From: Colwellia sp. M166
Lineage (GTDB): Bacteria; Pseudomonadota; Gammaproteobacteria; Enterobacterales; Alteromonadaceae
NCBI RefSeq assembly: GCF_024585285.1
Contig: NZ_CP040755.1
Span: 2,976,001 to 3,040,000 of the forward strand
DNA: 64,000 nt
Direction: 5' to 3'
The notes beneath the pieces were generated by a model. That model ran no database searches, was not told the origin of the DNA, and saw only the letters and a list, made by a program, of their open reading frames with translations. The translations under genes and the position numbers were made by a program. Positions 27,912-38,978 of the stretch are shown piece by piece; position 1 is the first letter of the stretch; every line of letters starts with the position of its first letter.

Positions 27912-29380
27912 GTAGAGAAATGACGACAGAAAAAAACAGCGATACAACTTTAGATAATGCTAATAATAGGGTGCCGGAAATGCGCCGTGTTAAAACCATC
28001 CATTTTGTTGGTATTGGTGGCGCTGGTATGGGCGGTATTGCAGAAGTATTGCTCAATGAAGGCTATCAAATTACCGGTTCCGATATTGGTGAAAATCCAG
28101 TGGTTAAACGCTTGAGTGCTTTAGGGGCGAAAGTGACTATTGGCCATCATCAAGACAATGTCATTGGTGCTAGTGTTATCGTGGTTTCAACGGCAATTAA
28201 TGCTGATAATCCGGAGCTCGCTGCTGCCCATCAACAGCGTATTCCGGTTGTGCGTCGTGCTGAAATGCTAGCGGAATTAATGCGTTTTCGTCATGGTATT
28301 GCCATTGCGGGTACCCATGGAAAAACCACGACGACGAGTTTAATTGCCAGTATTTTTGCGCAAGCTAAGTTAGATCCTACCTTCGTTATCGGTGGTTTAC
28401 TTAATAGTGCCGGTACCAATGCCCGTTTAGGTAGTAGCCGTTATTTAATTGCTGAAGCGGATGAAAGTGACGCTTCGTTTTTACATTTACAGCCTATGGT
28501 TTCGGTGATCACCAATATTGATGAAGATCACATGGAAACCTATCAAGGTGACTTTGAAAAACTTAAAGACACTTATATCGAGTTTCTGCACAACTTACCG
28601 TTTTATGGTTTAGCGGTAGTTTGTATAGATAACCCGGTCGTGCGAGAGATATTGCCGCGCATTAGTCGTCAAGTGATCACTTATGGTTTTGCTGAGGATG
28701 CGGATGTTAGAGCAACACAATACCAACAATCAGGTGGTATAAGTTCATTTGTTGTTGAGCGTGAAGGTAGTAAACCCTTGCCAATTAGTGTGAATTTACC
28801 CGGCCAACATAATGTTTTAAATGCTTTAGCAGGTGTAGCAGTAGCTGTTGATGAAGGGGTAGCCGATAATGCTATTCAACAAGCATTACAGAGTTTTGCC
28901 GGTATTGGTCGACGTTTCGAAAGCTTAGCAACACTGACTACTGCGCAAGGTGAAATGTTATTGATTGATGATTATGGCCATCATCCAACGGAAGTAAAAG
29001 CCACCATTGATGCTATGCGTAAAGGCTGGCCTGAAAAAAGGTTGGTTATGGTATTTCAACCGCATAGATACTCACGCACCCGTGACCTATATGAAGATTT
29101 TGTTGAAGTACTTTCAGAAGTTGACTGCTTATTTTTGCTTGACGTGTATGCAGCAGGTGAAGCCGCGATAGCAAATGCCGATAGCAAAAGTTTAGCACGT
29201 AGTATTCGTCAACGAGGTCAAGTTGAGCCTATCTATGTCAGTGATAGTGATAAATTAGCGGAATTAATGGCCGCACAATTATGTGATGGTGACATGGTGA
29301 TCACTCAGGGAGCCGGTAATATCGGTACGATTGCGCGTAATTTAGCGACAGATGAAAAATTAATGGTGTTAACAGTATGA
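27908..29380 (+). CDS. murC: UDP-MurNAc:L-alanine ligase MurC
   Basis: 490 residues from the ATG at 27908, which overlaps the murG stop as ATGA; an upstream in-frame TTG at 27887 is less likely. It adds the first amino acid, L-alanine, to UDP-MurNAc. The N-terminus has [15 protein letters not shown], and the ATP loop is [19 protein letters not shown] (about 360) is the Mur ligase C-domain signature in MurC. It overlaps ddlB by 4 bp. Confidence 0.96.
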   Translation: MSREMTTEKNSDTTLDNANNRVPEMRRVKTIHFVGIGGAGMGGIAEVLLNEGYQITGSDIGENPVVKRLSALGAKVTIGHHQDNVIGASVIVVSTAINADNPELAAAHQQRIPVVRRAEMLAELMRFRHGIAIAGTHGKTTTTSLIASIFAQAKLDPTFVIGGLLNSAGTNARLGSSRYLIAEADESDASFLHLQPMVSVITNIDEDHMETYQGDFEKLKDTYIEFLHNLPFYGLAVVCIDNPVVREILPRISRQVITYGFAEDADVRATQYQQSGGISSFVVEREGSKPLPISVNLPGQHNVLNALAGVAVAVDEGVADNAIQQALQSFAGIGRRFESLATLTTAQGEMLLIDDYGHHPTEVKATIDAMRKGWPEKRLVMVFQPHRYSRTRDLYEDFVEVLSEVDCLFLLDVYAAGEAAIANADSKSLARSIRQRGQVEPIYVSDSDKLAELMAAQLCDGDMVITQGAGNIGTIARNLATDEKLMVLTV

Positions 29381-30312
29381 AAGCTTTGATCGAACAAAAA
29401 CTGGCAGTTTTATATGGTGGTACATCAGCAGAAAGAGCGGTATCACTTAACTCAGGTAAAGCGATAGCTAAAGGTTTAAGAGAAGCTGGCTTTGACGTTC
29501 AACTTATTGATACCCAAGATTATTGCTTAAGCGATTTAGCGACACTTGATATTGATCGCGTTTTTATTGCCTTACATGGTCGTGGCGGTGAAGACGGTTG
29601 TGTGCAAGGTGCACTGCAATATATGAATATTCCGTACACCGGATCTGATGTGCTTGGCTCTGCACTGTCGATGGATAAAATTCGTAGTAAACAAGTGTTT
29701 CAAGCCTTAAATTTACCAACAGCTGCTTTTGCCATTGTTAATAAAGCAGAATATCAAGTGGGTGATGCTGACAAAATCTTACAGCAATTAGGCGATGTGG
29801 TGATGGTGAAACCGGCCAATGAAGGCTCAAGTATTGGTATGTCAAAAGCAAATAATGCTGAACAGTTACATCAAGCTTTGAACGCCGCTTTCGAGTACGA
29901 CCAACAAATATTAGTTGAAGCTTGGATCCAAGGGCCAGAATACACCGTGGCTATTCTAGGGCAAACGCCTTTGCCGGTAATTCATATGGAAACGCCGCAT
30001 GATTTTTATGATTACGACGCGAAATATATGTCGACAAGTACGCAATACCATTGCCCATGTTCTTTATCGCAAGCCGATGAAAGCGAGTTGCAATCTATAG
30101 CGTTAAAAGCGTTCAATGCTACCGGCGCAAAAGGCTGGGGAAGGGTAGATGTCATGCGTAACACTCAAGGCCAATGGCAGCTATTAGAGGTTAATACGGT
30201 ACCTGGTATGACAGAAACATCGTTAGTACCCAAAGCTGCAAAAGTACATGGTTTAAGTTTTAGTGAATTAGTGACAGAAATTGTTGCTATTAGTGCGCAA
30301 GGTCGCCTGTAG
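29377..30312 (+). CDS. ddlB: D-alanine:D-alanine ligase DdlB
   Basis: 311 residues of the short, ATP-grasp DdlB type. It has the N-terminal motif [15 protein letters not shown], the ATP-grasp part [12 protein letters not shown] (about 145-156) and [15 protein letters not shown] near the C-terminus. It makes the D-Ala-D-Ala dipeptide used by MurF. The EGSSIG loop is normal for D-Ala-D-Ala rather than D-lactate ligases. The start overlaps the murC stop; ftsQ follows after 3 bp. Confidence 0.95.
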   Translation: MKALIEQKLAVLYGGTSAERAVSLNSGKAIAKGLREAGFDVQLIDTQDYCLSDLATLDIDRVFIALHGRGGEDGCVQGALQYMNIPYTGSDVLGSALSMDKIRSKQVFQALNLPTAAFAIVNKAEYQVGDADKILQQLGDVVMVKPANEGSSIGMSKANNAEQLHQALNAAFEYDQQILVEAWIQGPEYTVAILGQTPLPVIHMETPHDFYDYDAKYMSTSTQYHCPCSLSQADESELQSIALKAFNATGAKGWGRVDVMRNTQGQWQLLEVNTVPGMTETSLVPKAAKVHGLSFSELVTEIVAISAQGRL

Positions 30313-30315
30313 GTA

Positions 30316-31095
30316 ATGGCTGAGGCAATAGAGAAGCAACAGCCGTTAAGGAATGACGTCACCAATTTACACTGGTCGTTTTGGTTAGGCGTTACGTTTT
30401 TTGTTGCTGTTATTATTGCCATATTATTGTTTGGTTTTTTTTTAAACAAACGCTTAAGCGCTGAAGAGTCAGTGCCGGTTACGTCCATTGCTATTGCGGG
30501 TGAAATGCCGTATACCACGCGTTTAGATATTGAAAATGCAATAGAAAAAGTTAATTTGGGTAATTTTTTCAATTTGGATGTTAATGATGTCCAACAGAGA
30601 GTGGCTAAATTACCTTGGGTTTATTCGGTTTCAGTACGAAAAAAATGGCCAGATGAATTAAAAATTTATGTAGTAGATCAAAAGCCTATTGCCCATTGGA
30701 ATGGTGATTTTTTGATTAATGAAAATGGTAAAGCATTTCAGGCTGACATAAAACGTTTAGTTGAGAAACTGCCGGCATTTTTTGGCCCAGAAGGTAGTGA
30801 GAAAGTTGCCTTGGAGAATTTTAGAAATTTGAATAAACTGTTGGATTTTAGTCAGTTAAGTATTGATGAGTTGGTACTGTCTGAACGTTTTGCATGGCAG
30901 CTTATTTTAGATGATGGTGTGACTATCAACTTAGGTCGCGATAACCGCGTTGAGCGTATACAGCGCTTTATGGATGTTTATCCACAGATAAAATTGAATA
31001 CAAAGCAGGGTCAACAAGTCGATTATGTTGATCTGAGATATGATACTGGTTTAGCCGTAGGTTGGAAAACCACGGATAATAAAGAAAGAGTTTAA
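30316..31095 (+). CDS. ftsQ: Cell division protein FtsQ
   Basis: 259 residues. A short cytoplasmic part precedes one membrane segment at about 21-43. The POTRA domain (about 54-122) contains AKLPWVYSVSVRKKWPDELKIYV, a typical FtsQ/DivIB stretch shown here in part of its length, and a beta domain follows. It scaffolds FtsB-FtsL at the septum. The gene begins three bases after the ddlB stop with no strong ribosome-binding site, so translation probably depends on coupling. Confidence 0.95.
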   Translation: MAEAIEKQQPLRNDVTNLHWSFWLGVTFFVAVIIAILLFGFFLNKRLSAEESVPVTSIAIAGEMPYTTRLDIENAIEKVNLGNFFNLDVNDVQQRVAKLPWVYSVSVRKKWPDELKIYVVDQKPIAHWNGDFLINENGKAFQADIKRLVEKLPAFFGPEGSEKVALENFRNLNKLLDFSQLSIDELVLSERFAWQLILDDGVTINLGRDNRVERIQRFMDVYPQIKLNTKQGQQVDYVDLRYDTGLAVGWKTTDNKERV

Positions 31096-31100
31096 CCTTA

Positions 31101-32336
31101 ATGTCAAAAGTAACTGAAAGAAATTTAGTAGTTGGATTAGATATTGGAACGTCAAAAATTTCAGTAGCGGTTGGTGAGATCACACCCGATAATCAGCTCA
31201 GTATTGTTGGTGTTGGAAATCAACCTGCCCGTGGCATGGATAAAGGTGGTGTTAATGACCTTAATCTGGTTATTCAGTCTATTCAGCGTGCGATTAACGA
31301 AGCTGAATTAATGGCAGACTGCCACATCACCTCAGTTTACCTTGGCATTTCAGGTAAGCATATCAGCTGCCAAAATGAAAACGGTATGGTGCCCATCAAT
31401 GATAAAGAGGTGATGCAGGATGATGTGGATAACGTTATTCATACCGCCCGCTCTGTGCCCATTTCGGCAGAACGTCGTATGCTGCACGTTTTGCCGCAAG
31501 AATATAGCATAGACTGCCAAGACGGTATAAAAAGTCCTATCGGCATGTCAGGTGTGCGTATGGAAGCAAAAGTACATATTGTCACTTGTGCAAACGACAT
31601 GGCAAAAAACATTGTTAAATGTGTTGAACGTTGTGACCTAAAAGCTGATCAATTAATTTTCTCAGCGCTTGCTTCTAGCTACGCAATCTTAACTGATGAT
31701 GAAAAAGAGCTTGGGATCTGTGTGGTTGATATGGGCGCTGGCACTATGGATATTGCGGTTTTTACCGGTGGCGCTTTACGCCATACCGCGGTAATACCTG
31801 TTGCAGGTAATCAAGTTACTAGCGATATTGCAAAGATTTTTCGTACACCGTTAAGTCATGCTGAAGAGATTAAGGTGCAGTACGCCTGTGCGTTGCGCCA
31901 AATGGTCAGTATGGAAGAAAATATTGAAGTGCCTAGTGTTGGCGGACGTCCTGCACGCTCGATGTCACGTCATACTTTAGCGGAAGTCGTTGAGCCTAGG
32001 TATCAAGAATTATTTGAACTGATCCAAGAGGAACTACGAGAATGTGGATTAGAAGATCAAATTGCTGCGGGTTATGTTTTAACCGGAGGTACAGCAAAAA
32101 TGGAAGGTGTAGTTGAGTTTGCCGAAGAAGTATTTCAAATGCCAGCACGAGTTGCTCAGCCTTCAGATATCTGCGGATTGAAAGAGTATGTTAACGACCC
32201 AACATATTCTACGGTTGTCGGCTTGTTACACTATGGTATGCAAGCGAATCAGCAGCAAAGTAATGAGAAAAAGAAAAGCGAGTCAGTCGGTAGTATCGGC
32301 TCGAGAGTACTTGCTTGGTTTAAAGGCGAATTTTAA
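31101..32336 (+). CDS. ftsA: Cell division protein FtsA
   Basis: 411 residues of the actin-like family. The N-terminal phosphate loop is GLDIGTSKISV (about 12-22), phosphate 2 is VVDMGAGTMDIAVF, and the adenosine motif is LTGGTAKMEG. The C-terminal amphipathic helix (SRVLAWFKGEF) anchors it to the membrane. It tethers FtsZ filaments to the membrane and recruits later division proteins. It starts five bases after ftsQ and is followed by ftsZ. Confidence 0.97.
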   Translation: MSKVTERNLVVGLDIGTSKISVAVGEITPDNQLSIVGVGNQPARGMDKGGVNDLNLVIQSIQRAINEAELMADCHITSVYLGISGKHISCQNENGMVPINDKEVMQDDVDNVIHTARSVPISAERRMLHVLPQEYSIDCQDGIKSPIGMSGVRMEAKVHIVTCANDMAKNIVKCVERCDLKADQLIFSALASSYAILTDDEKELGICVVDMGAGTMDIAVFTGGALRHTAVIPVAGNQVTSDIAKIFRTPLSHAEEIKVQYACALRQMVSMEENIEVPSVGGRPARSMSRHTLAEVVEPRYQELFELIQEELRECGLEDQIAAGYVLTGGTAKMEGVVEFAEEVFQMPARVAQPSDICGLKEYVNDPTYSTVVGLLHYGMQANQQQSNEKKKSESVGSIGSRVLAWFKGEF

Positions 32337-32414
32337 TTAGCGATTTTAGTTACTAATTAAAAGTATAAAAGAGTTTTGGTGGAACAAAACGTATTAAAAA
32401 TCGGAGATAATAAA

Positions 32415-33578
32415 ATGTTTGAATTAATGGAAGATCACAACGCAGAAGCAGTCATCAAAGTTATTGGTGTTGGTGGCGGGGGCGGAAACGCGGTAGAACA
32501 CATGGTGTCACAAACCATTGAAGGTGTAGAATTTATTACCGCAAATACCGATTCTCAAGCATTACGTAACTCAGCGGCAAATGTTACTTTGCAGCTAGGT
32601 CACGATGTCACTAAAGGACTGGGTGCTGGTGCGAACCCTGAAATTGGTCGCCGAAGTGCGGAAGAAGACCGAGAAACTATTAAAGAAACACTGCAAGGTG
32701 CTGATATGGTCTTTATCGCAGCTGGTATGGGTGGTGGTACGGGCACTGGTGCTGCGCCAGTTGTTGCCGAAATAGCCAAAGAAATGGGGATTTTAACGGT
32801 TGCGGTCGTGACTAAGCCATTTCCTTTTGAAGGCAAAAAACGCATGAACTATGCCGATCAAGGTATCGAGTTTTTATCAAAAAATGTTGATTCATTGATC
32901 ACTATTCCGAACGAAAAATTATTGAAAGTGCTTGGCCCTGGCACCAGTTTATTAGATGCCTTTAAAGCCGCGAATAATGTTTTATTAGGTGCTGTGCAAG
33001 GTATCGCGGAACTTATTACCCGTCCTGGACTCATAAACGTCGATTTCGCCGATGTTAGAACCGTAATGTCTGAAATGGGTACTGCAATGATGGGCTCTGG
33101 CACTGCATCAGGTCCAGACCGTGCAGAGGAAGCGGCAGAAGCTGCTATTTCAAGTCCGTTACTTGAAGACGTTGATTTAGCTGGCGCGCGCGGTATTTTG
33201 GTTAATATCACTGCCGGCATGGATATTAGCATTGATGAATTTGAAACTGTTGGTAATGCGGTTAAAGCTTTTGCATCTGAAAATGCTACCGTTGTCGTTG
33301 GTGCGGTTATTGACCCTGAAATGACGGAAGAATTACGAGTAACGGTTGTGGCAACGGGTATTGGTGCAGAGCGTAAACCAGATATTACCTTAGTCAATCC
33401 TACGCCTGTGGCTGAGCCACAAGTTGTTGGTGGTGACTATATTGCTAGCGCACAACCTGAGCTGTCTGCGAATCCGGTTACTATGCCAGAAGCTAATGCT
33501 CAAGCGCAGAAAGTAGCAGCTACTGAACTTGATGATTATTTAGATATTCCGGCATTTTTACGTAAACAAGCAGACTAA
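32415..33578 (+). CDS. ftsZ: Cell division protein FtsZ
   Basis: 387 residues from the ATG at 32415, which has GGAG at a good distance; a GTG 39 bp upstream adds 13 residues not typical of FtsZ. The tubulin signature [10 protein letters not shown] (about 106-115) binds GTP. A variable linker (about 320-370) leads to [15 protein letters not shown], whose core is identical to the E. coli tail that binds FtsA, ZipA and ZapD. It forms the Z ring. zapD is also present at 39977. Confidence 0.97.
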   Translation: MFELMEDHNAEAVIKVIGVGGGGGNAVEHMVSQTIEGVEFITANTDSQALRNSAANVTLQLGHDVTKGLGAGANPEIGRRSAEEDRETIKETLQGADMVFIAAGMGGGTGTGAAPVVAEIAKEMGILTVAVVTKPFPFEGKKRMNYADQGIEFLSKNVDSLITIPNEKLLKVLGPGTSLLDAFKAANNVLLGAVQGIAELITRPGLINVDFADVRTVMSEMGTAMMGSGTASGPDRAEEAAEAAISSPLLEDVDLAGARGILVNITAGMDISIDEFETVGNAVKAFASENATVVVGAVIDPEMTEELRVTVVATGIGAERKPDITLVNPTPVAEPQVVGGDYIASAQPELSANPVTMPEANAQAQKVAATELDDYLDIPAFLRKQAD

Positions 33579-33624
33579 GCGATATTCGAAAAGTTAATTA
33601 CGCAATACTAAAAATGTTGGTTTT

Positions 33625-33653
33625 TTGATTTTATTAGGCTTTTTTGTTATATT
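33625..33653 (+). promoter_or_regulatory. Promoter of lpxC
   Basis: TTGATT (33625-33630), a 17-bp spacer and TATATT (33648-33653) form a good sigma-70 promoter between ftsZ and lpxC. Transcription would begin near 33660, giving a 5' leader of about 57 nt. The leader has a small GC-rich stem. Confidence 0.6.
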
Positions 33654-33716
33654 ACGTCTCCGCTTATTTTCGGCGGCGACTTATTAGCGCAAAATATAGG
33701 CTTAAGAAGGCTATTT

Positions 33717-34634
33717 ATGATTAAACAACGTACGTTAAAAGAAAGTGTCTCTGCCATAGGTGTAGGGTTACATAAAGGTGAAAAGGTGCAGATCACTCTC
33801 CGTCCTGCGCCTGCTAACACCGGTATTATTTTTCGCCGAGTTGATTTAGATCCCGTTGTCGATATTCCAGCGACACCGGAAGCTGTGGGTGAAACAACTT
33901 TATGTACGTGTTTAGTGAATGAGCAAGGTGTTCAGATTTCCACCGTCGAACATTTGCTTTCTGCTGTCGCAGGTTTAGGTATTGATAACCTCATTGTTGA
34001 GGTTGATTCACCTGAAATTCCAATTATGGATGGTAGTGCTTTACCGTTTGTGTATTTAATTCAGTCAGTAGGCATTGAAACATCAAATGTTGCCAAACGC
34101 TTTTTACGTATTACTAAAACTATACGCGTAGAAGAAGGTGACAAGTGGGCTGAATTAAAGCCTTATGAAGGTTTTCGGGTTAATTTCGCGATTGAATTTG
34201 AACACCCGGTGATTGCTAATACTTGTCAAACCATGAGTATGGATCTTTCAAGTTGTTCATTTGTTAAAGAGATCAGTCGCGCACGCACCTTTGGTTTTAT
34301 GAAAGATATTGAGTTCTTACGTTCACATAACCTTGCCTTAGGTGGTAGCTTGGAAAACGCGATTGTTTTAGATGAATATCGCATGCTCAATAAAGATGAC
34401 TTACGCTACGATGATGAGTTTGTTAAGCATAAAATTTTAGATGCTATTGGTGACCTGTATATGGGCGGTGTTAGCATCTTGGGTGAACTGAATGCTTTTA
34501 AATCAGGTCATGGCTTAAATAACATGTTGTTGCGTGAAGTATTTAAACAAGTCGATTGTTGGGAATGGGTAACGTATGAAGATACGATTGAATCACCCAT
34601 CCAATTTCAAGAAATTAGTGCGACGGCATTTTAA
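33717..34634 (+). CDS. lpxC: UDP-3-O-acyl-GlcNAc deacetylase LpxC
   Basis: 305 residues, the usual size. It performs the committed deacetylation step of lipid A synthesis. Zinc ligands are recognisable in STVEHLLSA (His near 79) and in [11 protein letters not shown] (His near 239 and Asp near 243). The catalytic His is in KSGHGLNN near 265. It closes the division cluster and has its own promoter. Control of LpxC level by FtsH proteolysis in E. coli depends on its tail; the tail here (EISATAF) is similar in being short and hydrophobic. Confidence 0.97.
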   Translation: MIKQRTLKESVSAIGVGLHKGEKVQITLRPAPANTGIIFRRVDLDPVVDIPATPEAVGETTLCTCLVNEQGVQISTVEHLLSAVAGLGIDNLIVEVDSPEIPIMDGSALPFVYLIQSVGIETSNVAKRFLRITKTIRVEEGDKWAELKPYEGFRVNFAIEFEHPVIANTCQTMSMDLSSCSFVKEISRARTFGFMKDIEFLRSHNLALGGSLENAIVLDEYRMLNKDDLRYDDEFVKHKILDAIGDLYMGGVSILGELNAFKSGHGLNNMLLREVFKQVDCWEWVTYEDTIESPIQFQEISATAF

Positions 34635-34663
34635 TATAATTCAGTTGCGAAAATCGCTACATT

Positions 34664-34690
34664 AAAACCAGTCTTCGTGCTGGTTTTTTT
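34664..34690. terminator. Terminator between lpxC and dciA (convergent genes)
   Basis: AAAACCAG (34664-34671) pairs with CTGGTTTT (34680-34687), followed by T residues on the + strand. A-rich sequence on the other side makes it partly bidirectional. Confidence 0.8.
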
Positions 34691-34723
34691 ATCATTAAAT
34701 TTTACTAAACTGTTGTTCAAAAG

Positions 34724-35185
34724 CTATTTTTTTGCATGCGAAGCAAGTTTTTCTAACTTTTTCCGCAAACTATCAGGAGCACTGCGTGCCACTGCTAATA
34801 ACTGCGCTGCGGTACGTGCTGATATAGTGGAATTAATGGCGTTAGGAATAACGGTTTTTTCGGGTATTTTTGTTCGAAATGGTGTGATTTTAATTTCTAT
34901 TTGGTTGAATTCGTTATTGGTTACTTCGCTAAGTTCTCGGCAAATATTCATTCTTTCAAACTGTAATCGTTGGCTCCAAACGGCTGAGTTTACCTCAATG
35001 ACAATGGCATTAGCTTTGAAATTGGCTATTTTCCAAACATCTGCTGGTAGGTCGGGACAAATTTGTCGTACAATATCAGCCAATACGGTTAAAAAGTTGG
35101 TTTTTGCAGCTATTTGTGCCAAAGTGCCTGACGTTGAATTAAACAGCGCTGACATGTCTGTGGGGATTTTCGATTTTCGTGCCAT
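34724..35185 (-). CDS. dciA: DciA (DUF721) replicative helicase loader
   Basis: 153 residues. The N-terminal domain (about 12-105) is DUF721, with an N-terminal helix pair and the stretch VNSAVWSQRLQFER; a basic helical tail (about 115-153) follows. DciA interacts with DnaB and is the widespread, ancestral helicase loader, replaced by phage-derived DnaC in E. coli. It lies antiparallel between lpxC and the M23 peptidase, in the place of E. coli secM. The opposite strand carries a long ORF that I regard as a shadow. Confidence 0.85.
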   Translation of the reverse strand: MARKSKIPTDMSALFNSTSGTLAQIAAKTNFLTVLADIVRQICPDLPADVWKIANFKANAIVIEVNSAVWSQRLQFERMNICRELSEVTNNEFNQIEIKITPFRTKIPEKTVIPNAINSTISARTAAQLLAVARSAPDSLRKKLEKLASHAKK

Positions 35186-35217
35186 AAGTCAGCTCTTGAA
35201 CAAACGATGAATGAGTT

Positions 35218-36117
35218 ATGAGTTTAACATTACTATACCGAGGAAAGAACGTTAGATTTTCAATGAAGCTAAATAAGCTACATTGGTTATCTGCCTTAAT
35301 TGTTTTTGCCTTAATTTCAGGTTTTATTGTCCATTTGATCGCCTCTGCAGATGATGTACCGAAAAATACAATATATCAGCTATCAAGCCTACCCATTATT
35401 GATGATACTAAAGTAAATAGCCAACAAGTAACCGCAGTTACCATGAAGTTGGCCGAATTACAAAGCCAAGTGTTAAGATTAAATGCTTTAGGCGATCGCT
35501 TAGCTGAAGAGGCGAGCATTCCTGATAATGAATTTAACTTTCAATCATTCCCCTCGAGTGGCGGTCCGATGATTCAAAGTCATGAGGAAAAGCCTAAAAG
35601 CTTAGCGGAGCTACTTTTGGATATTACCGCATTGGAAGAATCGCTTGGTCATGAAGAAAAACAATTAAAAATGCTTGAATCTGTCACTTTAGGTCACCAT
35701 ATAGAGAATACACGGTATTTGTCTGGTCGACCAATAAAGAAGGGTTGGTTGTCATCGTATTTTGGTATGCGTAAAGACCCTTTTAATGGTAAGCCGGCAA
35801 TGCATAAAGGCGTTGATTTTGCAGGTAGTGAAGATGCTGATATTATAGCTACCGCATCTGGAGTGGTAAGTTGGGCAGGTGATCGTTATGGTTATGGTCA
35901 ATTAATTGAAATTAATCATGGTGATAACTTAAAAACTCGTTATGGTCACAATAAAGCAATAAAAGTATCGGTTGGTGATGTTGTTACTAAAGGTCAGGTT
36001 ATTGCAAAAATGGGCAGTACAGGTCGTTCCACAGGACCACACGTACATTATGAAATTTTGCGTAATAATCGCCAAATAGATCCAAAAAAATACGTTTATC
36101 GCAAAGCAAAAAATTAG
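35218..36117 (+). CDS. Membrane-anchored M23 (LytM) peptidase
   Basis: 299 residues, with a hydrophobic anchor at about 23-41 and a periplasmic helical segment (about 65-165) resembling a coiled coil. The C-terminal LytM domain (about 180-295) keeps the zinc motifs HxxxD (MHKGVDFAG) and HxH (GPHVHYEI), so it should be an active endopeptidase on peptidoglycan cross-links. An ATG at 35263 (giving 284 residues, MKLNKLHW...) is an alternative start. It would leave more room for a promoter, since dciA starts only 32 bp away on the other strand. It precedes secA. Confidence 0.88.
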   Translation: MSLTLLYRGKNVRFSMKLNKLHWLSALIVFALISGFIVHLIASADDVPKNTIYQLSSLPIIDDTKVNSQQVTAVTMKLAELQSQVLRLNALGDRLAEEASIPDNEFNFQSFPSSGGPMIQSHEEKPKSLAELLLDITALEESLGHEEKQLKMLESVTLGHHIENTRYLSGRPIKKGWLSSYFGMRKDPFNGKPAMHKGVDFAGSEDADIIATASGVVSWAGDRYGYGQLIEINHGDNLKTRYGHNKAIKVSVGDVVTKGQVIAKMGSTGRSTGPHVHYEILRNNRQIDPKKYVYRKAKN

Positions 36118-36180
36118 TTTTTGCACGAATTTCAGTTGTTTAAAATACTACTGCGATTACAATACTAAGCAAGTTTATGT

Positions 36181-36206
36181 GATCGGTCCCACCGGTCATT
36201 TATTTT
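36181..36206 (+). promoter_or_regulatory. Hairpin with U-rich tail in the secA leader
   Basis: GATCGGT (36181-36187) pairs with ACCGGTC (36191-36197), including one G-U, around a CCC loop, and ATTTATTTT follows. It resembles a short intrinsic terminator between the M23 gene and secA, 45 bp before the secA start. It could end the upstream transcript or attenuate secA. Function inferred from position. Confidence 0.4.
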
Positions 36207-36242
36207 CAGCGGAAGATTTTCTTCTCAATATGGTTTAACACG

Positions 36243-38921
36243 ATGTTTGTAAAGTTAATGACAAAACTGTTTGGTAGTCGAAATGATCGATTACTTAAAC
36301 AAATGTGCAAAGAAGTAACAAAAATTAATGCTCTAGAACCCGTTTTTGAAGCCCTCAGTGATGAAGAACTAAAAGCAAAAACAACTGAGTTTAAAGAGCG
36401 CGTTGAGCAAGGCGAAGTACTAGACGAGCTTATTCCTGAAGCATTTGCTGTGGTACGTGAAGCGAGTAAACGCGTATTTGGTATGCGTCACTTTGATGTG
36501 CAAATGATCGGTGGCATGGTACTCAACTCGGGTAAAATAGCCGAAATGCGTACCGGTGAAGGTAAAACGCTTACCGCAACTTTACCGGCTTATTTAAATG
36601 CTTTAACCAATAAAGGTGTGCATGTGATTACGGTCAATGACTACCTTGCTACCCGTGATGCGGATTGGAGTCGGCCATTATTTGAATTTTTAGGTATGAC
36701 TGTTGGCTGTAATATTGCTGGTATGGCACCTGGCGATAAACAAGCAGCATATAACGCTGATATCACTTACGGTACCAACAACGAGTTTGGTTTTGACTAC
36801 CTGCGCGATAATATGGCCTTTTCGCCAGAAGAGCGGGCACAAAAGCCATTAAACTTTGCCGTTATTGATGAAGTCGACTCGATTTTAATTGATGAAGCGC
36901 GCACGCCATTAATTATTTCTGGTCAAGCGGAAGATAGTTCTGAACTTTACCGTAATATCAATCTGGTAGTGCCAACGCTTGTTCAGCAAGATGAAGAAGA
37001 TAAAGAAGGTCAAGAAAGTACCGGTGACTTCACCATTGACGAAAAAGCCAAGCAAATCTATCTAACTGAGCTAGGTCAAATACATATCGAAGAAATCATG
37101 ATCGAAAAAGGTTTAATGCAGCAAGGAGATTCTCTATTCTCAGCAGCAAATATTACTTTACTCCATCATGTTATGGCGGCATTGCGTGCTCATAAACTGT
37201 TTCAAAAAGATGTTGATTATATTGTTAAAGATGGTGAAATCGTCATTGTTGATGAACATACCGGTCGTACAATGGAAGGTCGCCGTTGGTCAGAAGGTTT
37301 GCACCAAGCGGTTGAAGCGAAAGAAGGTGTTGATATTCAAAATGAAAATCAGACACTGGCATCAATTACCTTCCAAAATTTTTTCCGTATCTATAATAAA
37401 TTATCAGGTATGACAGGTACTGCGGACACAGAAGCGTTCGAGTTTAATCATATCTATGGTTTAGAAACGGTGGTTATCCCAACAAACCAACCTATGGTAC
37501 GTAAGGATTTACCTGATTTAATTTACTTAACAGCTGAAGAAAAGTTTGAAGCGATTTTAGAAGATATTAAAGACTGTGTTGAACGTGGCCAACCGGTTTT
37601 GGTGGGAACTATCAGCATTGAAACCTCTGAATTCTTATCTTCATTTTTAAAGAAAGCAAAGATTAAGCATAAAGTATTGAATGCTAAGTTCCACCAACAG
37701 GAAGCTGAGATTGTTGCCGACGCGGGTAAAATTGGTGCGGTAACCATTGCCACTAACATGGCTGGTCGTGGTACTGATATCGTACTGGGTGGTAACTTAA
37801 GTATGATGCTAGCTAAGCTTGATAACCCAAGCGCAGACCAAATTGAAAAAGTGAAAGCCGCATGGCAAGAAGAGCATGAAAAGGTATTAGCCGCGGGTGG
37901 CCTACATATTGTTGCCACTGAGCGTCATGAGTCTCGTCGTATAGATAATCAATTGCGTGGTCGTTCAGGCCGTCAAGGTGATGCGGGCTCAACGCGTTTT
38001 TACCTATCGATGGAAGATGGCTTAATGCGCATTTTTGCCTCTGAGCGTATTTCTAACATGATGCGTAAATTAGGTATGGAGCGCGGTGAAGCAATTGAAC
38101 ATCCTTGGGTGACTAAGAGTATTGAAAATGCTCAACGTAAAGTTGAAGGCCGTAACTTTGATATTCGTAAACAATTACTTGAGTTTGATGATGTTTCAAA
38201 TGACCAACGTAAAGTTATTTATGAGCAACGAAATGAGCTGATGGATGAAGCAGATATTGCTGAGGTTATTAAAGCGATTCGTGCAGATGTCGTTAATGGT
38301 TTGATTAGTCAACATATTCCACCACAATCGTTAGAAGAAATGTGGGATGTTACGGGCTTAGAAGAACGTATTAAAGGCGAACTTAATCTTGAGCTGACTA
38401 TTGCAAAATGGTTAGAAGAAGACAGCAACTTGCATGAAGAAACTTTACGTGAAAAAATTGTTGCAGAAGTTGAAGCGAGTTATGTTGCTAAAGAAGAGAT
38501 GGTTGGTGCTGAAGTTTTACGCCAGTTTGAAAAGGCTGTTATGCTACAAAGCCTAGATTCTCATTGGAAAGAGCATTTAGCGGCAATGGACCATTTACGT
38601 CAAGGTATTCATTTACGCGGTTACGCGCAAAAGAATCCAAAACAAGAATTTAAGCGTGAATCTTTCGAGTTATTTGCCGAATTACTTGATAACTTAAAAT
38701 ATGATGTTATTGGTATCTTAAGTAAAGTGCAAATTAAGGCTGAATCTGATGTTGAAGCGGTTGAAGAACAACATAGAAAAGCTGATGAAGCACCGAAAGA
38801 GTTTACACATCAGTCGGCCTCACAGCCTGAAGAAACTGCGATGGCGCGTGTTGGACGTAATGAGCCTTGTCCGTGCGGCTCAGGTAAAAAATATAAACAG
38901 TGTCACGGTAAGTTAAGCTAA
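36243..38921 (+). CDS. secA: Preprotein translocase ATPase SecA
   Basis: 892 residues, closely resembling E. coli SecA throughout. Walker A is MRTGEGKT (about 101-108), and the DEAD-like box is [18 protein letters not shown]. The C-terminal zinc motif [14 protein letters not shown] binds SecB and lipid. It pushes unfolded preproteins through SecYEG. The ATG at 36243 has no good ribosome-binding site. No secM-like gene precedes it. A 16-bp-stem terminator follows. Confidence 0.98.
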   Translation: MFVKLMTKLFGSRNDRLLKQMCKEVTKINALEPVFEALSDEELKAKTTEFKERVEQGEVLDELIPEAFAVVREASKRVFGMRHFDVQMIGGMVLNSGKIAEMRTGEGKTLTATLPAYLNALTNKGVHVITVNDYLATRDADWSRPLFEFLGMTVGCNIAGMAPGDKQAAYNADITYGTNNEFGFDYLRDNMAFSPEERAQKPLNFAVIDEVDSILIDEARTPLIISGQAEDSSELYRNINLVVPTLVQQDEEDKEGQESTGDFTIDEKAKQIYLTELGQIHIEEIMIEKGLMQQGDSLFSAANITLLHHVMAALRAHKLFQKDVDYIVKDGEIVIVDEHTGRTMEGRRWSEGLHQAVEAKEGVDIQNENQTLASITFQNFFRIYNKLSGMTGTADTEAFEFNHIYGLETVVIPTNQPMVRKDLPDLIYLTAEEKFEAILEDIKDCVERGQPVLVGTISIETSEFLSSFLKKAKIKHKVLNAKFHQQEAEIVADAGKIGAVTIATNMAGRGTDIVLGGNLSMMLAKLDNPSADQIEKVKAAWQEEHEKVLAAGGLHIVATERHESRRIDNQLRGRSGRQGDAGSTRFYLSMEDGLMRIFASERISNMMRKLGMERGEAIEHPWVTKSIENAQRKVEGRNFDIRKQLLEFDDVSNDQRKVIYEQRNELMDEADIAEVIKAIRADVVNGLISQHIPPQSLEEMWDVTGLEERIKGELNLELTIAKWLEEDSNLHEETLREKIVAEVEASYVAKEEMVGAEVLRQFEKAVMLQSLDSHWKEHLAAMDHLRQGIHLRGYAQKNPKQEFKRESFELFAELLDNLKYDVIGILSKVQIKAESDVEAVEEQHRKADEAPKEFTHQSASQPEETAMARVGRNEPCPCGSGKKYKQCHGKLS

Positions 38922-38942
38922 CTTATCAAGCGTTAAGTCTGA

Positions 38943-38978
38943 CATAAAAATACCAGTCTTTTGACTGGTATTTTTATG
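38943..38978 (+). terminator. Intrinsic terminator of secA
   Basis: A 16-bp perfect stem (38943-38958 with 38963-38978) around a TTTT loop, with a T-run in the descending arm, lies 21 bp after secA. Confidence 0.9.

Noticed and set aside
32858..33397. A 179-codon open frame on the - strand within ftsZ
   Set aside because: Antisense shadow of a fully conserved gene, Ser/Ala/Ile-rich, with no ribosome-binding site.
34677..35210. A 177-codon open frame on the + strand opposite dciA
   Set aside because: It covers dciA on the other strand, which has recognisable DUF721 sequence. The + strand translation is low in complexity and matches no family I know.
36118..36242. A secM-like leader gene
   Set aside because: No ORF with an arrest-type C-terminus exists between the M23 gene and secA, and the M23 C-terminus is unlike SecM.
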